Shown here: positions 7,336 to 12,713 of the stretch, in pieces
How the letters are laid out: each line of letters opens with the position of its first letter
Numbering within the stretch: position 1 is the first letter of the stretch
From: Pseudomonadota bacterium
Lineage (GTDB): Bacteria; Myxococcota_A; Polyangia; Polyangiales; Polyangiaceae
Direction: 5' to 3'
Assembly: GCA_023398955.1 (NCBI GenBank)
Contig: JAEWRL010000030.1
Span: forward strand, 1-12,713
DNA length: 12,713 bases
Notes under the pieces: generated by a model
What the model saw: only the letters and a program-made list of their open reading frames with translations
The model's database searches: none
What the model was told of the DNA's origin: nothing
Position numbers and translations under genes: made by a program

Positions 7336-7423
7336 ACCATCCGCGATGCGTGCCGTGTGGTGATGTGCCCGCGTCAAGGGCCAGGCGCTCCAGGTTCGCG
7401 GCTTGCCCTGAATCGCCTGCGCC

Positions 7424-8101
7424 TCACCCCCCGTGACCGCTCAACGGCCCATTGTCTCCCGAATCGACGAAAAGATAGATGTCTGCCGTCCTGCTGCCGT
7501 CTGGGTTGTCGGCGTAGGCGACCTCCGCTGCGGGCAGCACCTCCCCGACCTCCGAGAGGAACTCGGGCAAACCCTTCTCGAGATCGGCCTCACCGCGATC
7601 GACGAGTTCCACGCGGCACATGGTGGACCGGCACTCGACTTGCTGAACCGCTCGCCGGAGGGCCTCGCGGCCGTCGATTTTGTCATTGAGTACCTGCGCC
7701 GTGCTCGCCGCCCAATCACTGGTGAGCGGCTCTCTATGGAAGCGCCCGCTGACCTCGGCCATGTGAAGCCTCCATGCGGCCTCGGCCTCTTCGATCTGTT
7801 CGGGCGTTGGATGTCCCCGCTGCGGCACGGTCTCCTCGACGGGGCGCTGCGGGCTCGCTGCCGCGGACGCCTTCAGTCGCTGGACCTCTGCGTTCAATGC
7901 CTGAAGCTGCTGCCGCAGCGCGACCGCTTCCATCCCGGAGTCGCCGGTTTGGGAACCGCGGATCGCCGCCTCGGCACGCGCCCTGGGCAGGCGAGCCACC
8001 TCGGAGCGCGTCGCGCTCGATTGAACGAACCATAGTCCGACGATTCCAAGCGTGATGGCCCCGATAACAGCGAAGACGGAGCCCACGAAGAACCTCGACA
8101 T
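7424..8101 (-). CDS. Membrane-anchored hypothetical protein with CRSTMC motif
   Basis: This 225-residue protein starts at ATG 8101, chosen because a perfect AAGGAGG lies five bases upstream; the longer open frame to 8221 has no such site. One membrane segment spans about 5-27 with a short N-terminal tail. A predicted coiled coil follows at about 57-80 (ALRQQLQALNAEVQRLKA), then a Pro/Gln-rich joint. A C-terminal domain at about 100-215 contains WAASTAQVLNDKI and the pair VECRSTMCRVELVD (Cys157 and Cys162), and ends in a strand ADIYLFVD. The Cys pair in such a CRSxxCRVE context is common in exported myxobacterial proteins as I recall, probably a disulfide, but I know no function. The C-terminal domain should be periplasmic. 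The gene is monocistronic or follows the small secreted gene at 8769-8302 by 200 nt. Confidence 0.8.
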   Translation of the reverse strand: MSRFFVGSVFAVIGAITLGIVGLWFVQSSATRSEVARLPRARAEAAIRGSQTGDSGMEAVALRQQLQALNAEVQRLKASAAASPQRPVEETVPQRGHPTPEQIEEAEAAWRLHMAEVSGRFHREPLTSDWAASTAQVLNDKIDGREALRRAVQQVECRSTMCRVELVDRGEADLEKGLPEFLSEVGEVLPAAEVAYADNPDGSRTADIYLFVDSGDNGPLSGHGG

Positions 8102-8106
8102 GTTTG

Positions 8107-8113
8107 CCTCCTT
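8107..8113 (-). promoter_or_regulatory. Strong ribosome binding site fixing the start of the CRSTMC protein
   Basis: AAGGAGG on the minus strand lies five bases before ATG 8101. This decides the start against an upstream in-frame start at 8221. Confidence 0.85.
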
Positions 8114-8301
8114 CCCTTGATCACACGGAAACTGTGGCTGGGAATGTCTGGGCGCCCAACCGCTTACGAGATTGCACCAATGGCAACCAATGGGTGCTGT
8201 GGAATGGACGAACACGACCACCCCACAGCCACCTCACACATTCAAGACAGATTCATGGGCAATGGCATTAGCAACCAACCTATCGCCAGCGCCCTCAACA
8301 G

Positions 8302-8769
8302 CTAGATATTGTACACCCCAACGCCATAGATCATTCCATTGTAGCTCGCAGGAACAACCGCCAACACTGACATGTACCCGTAGTAGGTCTGCTCAGCAGC
8401 CGTGAAGGACATCAACCTTGCCCAGTTGCCACTCACGCTCGTCGCGTTGCTAGCCCTGGAAGCACGCAAGACACCGTTATAGCTATAGGCATAGGTAGTC
8501 AGACTCGTCGTTTGCGTACCCGAGTGCGATCCATCGACCCACACATCGACAGCCGTTGTACTATCGAGCTTGATCAAACCAAGCATAAGGGAAGTATTGA
8601 AGCTACAATTGGTCCTGATACCGTTCACATACCTCTCGGGACAGGTGGACTGATTGCCATTATAGTTATCAAACTGACTCCCATGAATCTGAACACCAGT
8701 CGCCTGAGCACCTCCCGCCACCAACAAGGAACCAAAAACCAATCCTACCAGCCTGATACGCTTGTTCAT
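8302..8769 (-). CDS. Small secreted protein of unknown function in AT-richer DNA
   Basis: The protein has 155 residues from ATG 8769, with GGAGGT four bases upstream. A signal peptide (NKR, core LVGLVFGSLLVAGG) ends at AQA near residue 23. The mature part has about 130 residues, rich in Ser, Thr, Asn, Tyr and Gly, with two Cys (43 and 55) that could form a disulfide. Alternating strands such as AVDVWVDGSHSG and LTTYAYSYNGVLRA suggest an all-beta domain. It resembles, in size and composition, the many small secreted beta proteins of large myxobacterial genomes, but I cannot name a family. Hand counts give 50% GC at 8461-8520 and 42% at 8641-8700, against about 68% in the transporter gene (7021-7080). 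That points to later acquisition or to a distinct codon-use class of secreted proteins. Confidence 0.75.
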   Translation of the reverse strand: MNKRIRLVGLVFGSLLVAGGAQATGVQIHGSQFDNYNGNQSTCPERYVNGIRTNCSFNTSLMLGLIKLDSTTAVDVWVDGSHSGTQTTSLTTYAYSYNGVLRASRASNATSVSGNWARLMSFTAAEQTYYGYMSVLAVVPASYNGMIYGVGVYNI

Positions 8770-9393
8770 GTGGACCTCCATGGTTCTTTGATTGGCGAAG
8801 CCAAGGCACAGGAACGCAAGGTACCGCCAGCGCAACGCTGAAACACGGCCCCCTTCCATATAGGAGAAACCCCCAATCGGCCCTACCGGAATTGGTAGCG
8901 CACGTTGCGAGCCAATCCACCCTATACCCCGAAGCCTCGCGACCTCACGTTACCACTAGCACCTACGTCGTCAATCGCTTTTTTATTGGGCAAGCAAATG
9001 GACGGGCGGACTACTCAGAGCATTGTCCGTATCCGATGTCCTCTAGTCCATGCTTCATGATGGTTGTAGCGCGCCAAAAGGAACGCCTACTGGCATGGCC
9101 TTCTCCAGCATTCGAAAACCCGGGCGCTGCGCCATCGTCGCAATTGGAAGTGACACGACCTCGCGCATCGGTGTCAAAGACGTGACTGCTCCGTGAGGCA
9201 GGTGGCGCACTCGAACACGAGGTCACTGCTCCGGGCTGTCGTGGCCCTCGAGCACGGCAGCAAGCCCGACCGCGAAGCGAAACGTCGCTCGCTCACTACT
9301 TGTTCTGTGCGACAGCACTCTAACCCGGCGGAGCCGGAACCAAACAGGGGAACTGGCAACGCCAAATGCAACCGGAGGGCAGGCTATGAGGTG
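8770..9393. other. Gene-free stretch upstream of the small secreted gene
   Basis: Open frames here are short, overlap on both strands, and show no motif, signal peptide or ribosome site. The part nearest 8770 should carry the promoter of the small secreted gene. An inverted repeat CTACC-GGAATT-GGTAG lies at 8883-8898, about 115 nt upstream of its ATG and could be an operator, but is weak evidence. A run of six T lies near 8980. Another short GC hairpin, CCGGC-GGA-GCCGG, is near 9330. None can be assigned with confidence. Confidence 0.4.
8774..8779 (-). promoter_or_regulatory. Ribosome binding site of the small secreted protein
   Basis: GGAGGT on the minus strand lies four bases before ATG 8769. 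An upstream in-frame ATG at 8781 overlaps this site and is therefore unlikely to be the start. Confidence 0.75.
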
Positions 9394-9704
9394 TCAGCCG
9401 TCAGGCGTCAGCTTCTGCATGAAGCTGGCGAGCATCCTGCGCACTTCGCGGACCTGGGCATCGAGCTGACGATGAGCATCGGGACTGAGACAGCCCAGGT
9501 CACGAGCCAGGAGTAGCTGGTACTCGGTCTCGCTGGCCGAGCCAGCGGCGATGCTGAGGAAGCGTGCTAGCTCGCGCTCGAGCTATCCTTGCCGGCCTGC
9601 ACATCCGCACAATGGTGCTCCCGCAGATGCTGACGGCTGAGAACTGAAAGCTGATTGCCTGCACCAGTCGGCAACGGCCATCCAAGTCTTGCCAACCCCG
9701 CCAT
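9394..9704 (-). pseudogene. Decayed four-helix-bundle (S23/IVS-type) protein gene
   Basis: The last 62 codons (9582-9394) are intact. They read LERELARFLSIAAGSASE, TEYQLLLARDLGCL, EVRRMLASFMQKL, then TGA, which is the C-terminal half of the four helix bundle family (PF05635/TIGR02436) found in 23S rRNA intervening sequences and widely in genomes. A TAG at 9583-9585 interrupts the frame. Upstream pieces survive in other frames: WQDLD, RLVQAIS and AVSI match the family's N-terminal DLxVW, helix 1 and RAAVSIPxNIAEG segments, beginning near an ATG at 9704. Between QAIS and AVSI only about four residues remain where about 25 are expected, so an internal deletion accompanies the frameshifts. The 311 nt compare with about 360-370 for an intact gene. 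It can no longer make the protein. Confidence 0.85.
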
Positions 9705-11228
9705 CAATCTGCCCGGTAAGGGACTATTGTTTTCGAGGGTCATGGGCCACTGGCCATCCCATGGGTACGCTTCCTCGAGCTCGGCCCCCAGGGCCAGCAG
9801 GTGGTCCTCCCGCCCCCAGGGTGCCAAGACGTGCACCCCTACGGGAAGACCCTGCGGAGTGCGGTGCAGCGGCAGGCTCAAGGCTGGAAGGCCCGTGGTG
9901 TTCGCGACGTGCGTCGTGCCCAGGTACGTGAAGAGCTCGCGCTTGACGACCTCGTCCGACCAGCCCGGGTCGAAGCGACCGATGGGCCAGGGAGGCTCTC
10001 CTAGGACGGGGCTCAGGGACACGTCGAAGCGTTCGAAGAAACGTGCCAGCTCCGCATCGGCGCGGCGCATCGTTGCCCAGGCAATCCACAGATCGCTGGG
10101 GGAGTTTTGGGCGTCGATGCGCGCCAGGCGGCGCGTGAAGGGTTCTATGGGGGACGACCCCAGATGGCGAGGCCCTTGCGCGGCCCGCGTGAGCAGCTCG
10201 AAGGACGCGCGACTGTCGCTGAGGAACTGCAGCCGCCGTGGCAACCGCTCCTTCATCCCCTGGCGAACGCGAGCGACGAAGTAGCCCGCCGACATGGCCC
10301 AGAGGACGAGGAAGGCTTCATTGAAGGACTCCAAGTCCAGCGCCGGCCGAGCCTCCTCGACGATGTGCCCGAGGTCCTCGCAGTACCGCGCTGCCTTCTC
10401 CACCGCTGCTCGGCACTCCGCGTGGAGCGGCGCGCCCGCGGCGTCGACAGTCGAGAAGGCGACACGCAGTCGCGGAGGCTTGCGGGCTATCACCGCGCTG
10501 TACGGCTCGGACGGCCTCGGTGCCCACCAGCGGTCGCTCGCACGCGGGCCTGCCACGAGGTCGAGATAGGCCGCCGTGTCACGGACGGTGCGCGAGAGAC
10601 AGCCGCGCGTGATGAAGCCGTCGGGATCGTCATCGAGCATGCCAGGGTTCCGGCCACGGCTCGGTTTCAAGCCGACGAGGCCACAAGCCGACGCTGGGAT
10701 GCGAATGGAGCCCCCCCCGTCGGATGCTTGCGCCATCGGCACGATGCCCGCCGCGACGGCAGCTGCCGCGCCGCCGCTCGAGCCACCCGGTGAATGCGCG
10801 AGGTTCCACGGGTTATGAGCGGGACCATAGACGCGGGGCTCCGTGAAGGGGAGGAGCCCCAGCTCCGACATATTGGTACGTCCGAGGATCGAGAAGCCCG
10901 CGGCCTCCAAGCGCTCGACGACGACGTGCGTAGTGGGACAAAGATACCCCTTCAGCACCGCCGACCCCAGCGTCATGGGCGTCCCTTCGAGCTCGATATC
11001 GTCCTTCAGGAGCAGGGGCACCCCGTGGAAGGGGCCGTGTGGAAGCCCGCGCTGGAGCTTCTCTCTCGCGCGCGCCTCCAGGGAATGGACGATGGCGTTG
11101 AGGATCGGATCTTTGGCACGCGCCTGGGCGAGCGCCGCCTCCAGGAGCTCGGCGGGCGTCACCTCACGCCTCCTCACCAGCTCTGCCAAGGCCACGGCGT
11201 CGTGTTTCTGATACTCTGCAGGGTCCAC
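9567..11228 (-). CDS. Amidase-signature family hydrolase with aberrant C-terminal tail
   Basis: I chose GTG 11228, giving 553 residues, because family members typically begin at this DPAEYQKHDAVALAELV point; the frame opens to another GTG at 11306 that would add 26 unconvincing residues. The Ser-cisSer-Lys triad is present: Lys75 in LLLKDDIE, cis-Ser150 in SPGGSSGGAAAA and nucleophile Ser174 in SDGGGSIRIPAS. The spacings of 75 and 24 equal those of FAAH (142/217/241). It should hydrolyse a C-N amide or ester bond in the cytoplasm. The substrate cannot be told, since the family covers fatty amides, nylon oligomers and others. Similarity to the family ends near EEAYPWDGQWP (about 492-502). The last 45 residues, from Met509, are read from the decayed four-helix-bundle gene in a different frame, so the native stop was probably lost. 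Confidence 0.92.
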   Translation of the reverse strand: MDPAEYQKHDAVALAELVRRREVTPAELLEAALAQARAKDPILNAIVHSLEARAREKLQRGLPHGPFHGVPLLLKDDIELEGTPMTLGSAVLKGYLCPTTHVVVERLEAAGFSILGRTNMSELGLLPFTEPRVYGPAHNPWNLAHSPGGSSGGAAAAVAAGIVPMAQASDGGGSIRIPASACGLVGLKPSRGRNPGMLDDDPDGFITRGCLSRTVRDTAAYLDLVAGPRASDRWWAPRPSEPYSAVIARKPPRLRVAFSTVDAAGAPLHAECRAAVEKAARYCEDLGHIVEEARPALDLESFNEAFLVLWAMSAGYFVARVRQGMKERLPRRLQFLSDSRASFELLTRAAQGPRHLGSSPIEPFTRRLARIDAQNSPSDLWIAWATMRRADAELARFFERFDVSLSPVLGEPPWPIGRFDPGWSDEVVKRELFTYLGTTHVANTTGLPALSLPLHRTPQGLPVGVHVLAPWGREDHLLALGAELEEAYPWDGQWPMTLENNSPLPGRLMAGLARLGWPLPTGAGNQLSVLSRQHLREHHCADVQAGKDSSSAS

Positions 11229-11372
11229 GGCTTTGGGGGATAGCGGAGCCCTCGCAGGCGCGCCAGGCGCGAAGCATCCGCTGCCAAGCCGCCACACATT
11301 GGTCACCGACCGGAGCGCCCGTCCGGCTCGTCCTCAGGCTTTCGCTGGCGTTCTCGAGGCTCCACCCGCGAC

Positions 11373-11387
11373 TGGCACGAACCTCGC
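11373..11387 (+). promoter_or_regulatory. Possible sigma-54 promoter of the esterase gene
   Basis: TGGCAC-GAACC-TCGC matches the sigma-54 consensus TGGCAC-N5-TTGC with one mismatch and correct GG/GC spacing. It sits 70 nt before the esterase start, in the gap between two divergent genes. Sigma-54 promoters are common in myxobacteria, but in GC-rich DNA a near match can arise by chance. Confidence 0.3.
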
Positions 11388-11438
11388 GGCGCGGTAGCCT
11401 CTAGCCGCGAGAAGGGTGTGCAGGGCATGGTTCTAGCC

Positions 11439-11446
11439 AAAGGAGG
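11439..11446 (+). promoter_or_regulatory. Purine-rich ribosome binding region of the esterase
   Basis: AAAGGAGG lies eleven bases before ATG 11458, a little far. A second GAGGA at 11449-11453 has four bases of spacing. Together they support the ATG at 11458 as the start. Confidence 0.6.
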
Positions 11447-11457
11447 ACGAGGACGCG

Positions 11458-12447
11458 ATGACGGACGATAGAGGAACGACGGCGCGGTGCTACGCGGCGC
11501 TGTGGGTCAGCGGCTTGGGGTTCGTCCTGGCGGCGTGCTCCGGGGATTCGAGCCCAGGTGGTGCCGAAGGGGGCGCCGCGGAGCCGGCCGGAGGCGCGGC
11601 GACGAGCTCGAGCGGAGGCGCCCCCGTGGTCGGCAGTGGGGGAGCGAGCGCGTCGAGCGGAGGCGCCCCCGTGGTCGGCAGCGGGGGAGCGAGCGCGTCG
11701 AGCGGAGGCGCCCCCGTGGGCGATCCAAGCGATGGCTGCCTCGCACCCGCGACGCTCCAGAGCGGCCGCCACTCCCTCGACGTCGATGGCACTGCGCGGG
11801 AGTTCATCCTCCAGCTCCCGACGGACTACGATCCGGGGCGCGGCCCCTATCCCCTGATTTTCGCCTGGCACGGCGGGCGCTACTCGGCGGACTGGGTCGC
11901 GGAGGGCGGCGAGCCGCAGAGCGGTCCGTATTTTGGGATTCAAAGCCAGGCCGGCAGCGACGTCATCCTCGTTGCCCCCCAGGCTCTCCCGAGTTGGACG
12001 GAGCAGGATCTCGGCTTCCTCGACGCCATGGTGGCGACCCTCGAAGGAGCCCTCTGCGTGGATCGGCGGCGCCTGTTCTCGACTGGCTTCAGCATGGGCG
12101 GCATCATGACGCTGGATATCGGTTGCCAGCGTGCGGACGTCTTCCGCGCCATCGCTCCAATGTCGGGCTCCCTCTCCGGCGGCTGCCCCGGCGGCTCTCC
12201 CGTCGCTTACTTCTCCTCTCACGGGAACCAGGACACCACCATCCCTCCTTCTGAGGGTGAGGCCGCCCGCGACGAGTTCGCGCGCAACAACGGTTGCACC
12301 CTCGAAACGCCCGTCGCGGGAGCGCTGGGTTTCGAATACCAAGGCTGCGCTGAAGGCTACCCAGTCATCTGGTATCCCTTCGACGGCATCCATGAGCCCC
12401 CACCCGACGAGGGAGAACGGATTTGGGCCTTCTTCTCCCAGTTCTGA
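11458..12447 (+). CDS. Esterase lipoprotein, LpqC / PHB-depolymerase / feruloyl-esterase type
   Basis: The protein has 329 residues. The signal peptide has core YAALWVSGLGFVLAAC with a classical LAAC lipobox (Cys27), so it is a surface or periplasmic lipoprotein. A repeat-built linker spans about 44-88. The alpha/beta-hydrolase domain runs from about 95 to the end: FILQLPTDYDP, the oxyanion region AWHGG at 136-140, nucleophile Ser212 in GFSMGG, acid Asp259 in HGNQDTTIP, and His312 in DGIHEPP. Cys residues at 94, 200, 223, 243, 280 and 297 would suit disulfides in an exported enzyme. The family cleaves polyester or feruloyl/acetyl esters of plant polysaccharides. Given the lyases in the same window, a carbohydrate ester is attractive but is inference. 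It is transcribed divergently from the amidase across a gap of about 230 nt. Confidence 0.88.
   Translation: MTDDRGTTARCYAALWVSGLGFVLAACSGDSSPGGAEGGAAEPAGGAATSSSGGAPVVGSGGASASSGGAPVVGSGGASASSGGAPVGDPSDGCLAPATLQSGRHSLDVDGTAREFILQLPTDYDPGRGPYPLIFAWHGGRYSADWVAEGGEPQSGPYFGIQSQAGSDVILVAPQALPSWTEQDLGFLDAMVATLEGALCVDRRRLFSTGFSMGGIMTLDIGCQRADVFRAIAPMSGSLSGGCPGGSPVAYFSSHGNQDTTIPPSEGEAARDEFARNNGCTLETPVAGALGFEYQGCAEGYPVIWYPFDGIHEPPPDEGERIWAFFSQF
11611..11719. repeat. 45-bp tandem repeat in the esterase linker (about 2.4 copies)
   Basis: Units begin AGCGGAGGCGCCCCCGTGG at 11611, 11656 and 11701, a period of 45 bp. The first two full units differ at one visible base (T at 11637 versus C at 11682). The repeat encodes two copies of a 15-residue GGAPVVGSGGASASS unit and a partial third, in frame. 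Near identity means a recent duplication. Confidence 0.92.
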
Positions 12448-12500
12448 GGCCAGTAATGGGCCGCCCCGTGTAACGTGGCGCGCCTGCGCCCGTGCTTGCG

Positions 12501-12713
12501 TCACGAGCGCAGACGCTCCACGGAGCGGTCCCCCCTGCACCGCGCCGCTCCGACGCGTTGACGTCGGTGCTTCGCGCCATTGTCAGCGCCAGCCTCGGCG
12601 TCAGCGCCAGCGTCAGCCTCGGCGTCAGCGTCAGCGTCAGCGCCAGCGTCGGTGTGAGCGTCGGCGTCAGCATCGGGGTCAGCATCGGGGTCAGCATCGG
12701 GGTCAGCATCGGG
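12501..12713 (-). CDS. Possible 3' end of a gene with DADP repeats (5' end outside window)
   Basis: On the minus strand the frame entering at the right edge is open for 70 codons to a TGA at 12501-12503. It starts as four copies of PDAD and then ADAHTDAGADADADAEADAG, an acidic repeat typical of linkers in myxobacterial secreted proteins. The last 27 residues are Arg-rich and not protein-like, so the frame may be shifted or the repeat may be noncoding. Other frames through the same repeat are also open, giving MLTP on the minus strand and VSIG on the plus strand, and cannot be excluded. The gene lies tail-to-tail with the esterase, 53 nt apart. Confidence 0.3.
   Translation of the reverse strand, partial: PDADPDADPDADPDADADAHTDAGADADADAEADAGADAEAGADNGAKHRRQRVGAARCRGDRSVERLRS
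12582..12713. repeat. 6/12-bp tandem repeat reaching the window edge
   Basis: The 132 bases from 12582 are a 6-bp array of GTCAGC variants (GTCAGC, GCCAGC, CTCGGC, GTCGGC). The last 48 bases are four perfect 12-bp copies of GTCAGCATCGGG at 12666, 12678, 12690 and 12702. The array continues beyond the window, so its length is unknown. The perfect copies at the right end suggest that expansion is recent there. Confidence 0.93.

Noticed and set aside
8892..9371. Short open frames on both strands between 8892 and 9371
   Set aside because: They overlap each other, lack ribosome sites and show neither motifs nor signal peptides.
9629..9654. GCTGACGGCTGAGAACTGAAAGC as one arm of an inverted repeat with 9394-9416, possibly a mobile element end
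   Set aside because: The match is imperfect and part of it is explained by the coding words for AVSI and the gene's 3' end, so I do not call element ends.
9655..9715. A GGVGKTWMAV string in one minus-strand frame, resembling a Walker A P-loop
   Set aside because: The same bases fit better as the frameshifted start of the four-helix-bundle gene (WQDLD...RLVQAIS), and no other ATPase motif follows.
11401..12540. 379-residue minus-strand frame
   Set aside because: It is the antisense shadow of the esterase gene, whose catalytic motifs and lipobox are clear.
1..12713. CRISPR array, tRNA or rRNA genes, insertion sequence
   Set aside because: I saw no regularly spaced direct repeats with unique spacers, no cloverleaf or rRNA-like segments, and no transposase motifs. 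The tandem repeats lack spacers.

Overview
The window looks like chromosomal DNA of a myxobacterium, most likely of the Polyangiales/Sorangiineae type. GC is very high in most genes, and GTG starts are frequent. Several secreted lipoproteins carry long Gly/Ser/Ala linkers of the GGASS kind, and a cluster of ECF sigma factor, TPR-like membrane protein and secreted hypothetical protein is present. The taxonomic call is inference from style; there is no marker gene in the window.

Layout. Positions 1-734 hold the 3' end of an unknown gene and a short coding-like remnant. Positions 735-6271 are a minus-strand block. In transcription order it contains a PL1 pectate lyase lipoprotein (6271-4745), an ECF sigma factor (4556-3975), a membrane protein with a C-terminal TPR-like domain (3972-3190), a second divergent pectate-lyase-fold lipoprotein (3203-2019) and a secreted barrel-like hypothetical protein (1835-735). 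The sigma, TPR and second lyase genes are 2 nt apart or overlapping, so they are probably one operon. A DMT/EamA-type transporter (6374-7273, plus) diverges from the first lyase. Positions 7424-8769 hold two minus-strand genes for exported proteins of unknown function, the second in clearly AT-richer DNA. Positions 8770-9393 show no convincing gene.

Positions 9394-11228 carry an amidase-signature hydrolase. Its 3' end runs into a decayed gene for a four-helix-bundle (S23/IVS-type, PF05635/TIGR02436) protein that has no intact reading frame. A divergent esterase lipoprotein of the LpqC/PHB-depolymerase type follows on the plus strand (11458-12447). The right edge is a 6/12-bp tandem repeat that on the minus strand would encode a DADP-type repeat, probably the end of another gene.

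How the genes may work together: two surface-anchored lyase-fold proteins flank an ECF sigma factor and a membrane TPR protein, which suggests a small regulon for sensing or degrading uronate-rich polysaccharide. The second lyase lacks the Arg expected at the catalytic position, so it may bind rather than cleave. The most notable non-gene signals are the four-helix-bundle pseudogene fused in frame to the amidase tail, the missing catalytic Arg, and the several in-frame tandem repeats in secreted-protein linkers.
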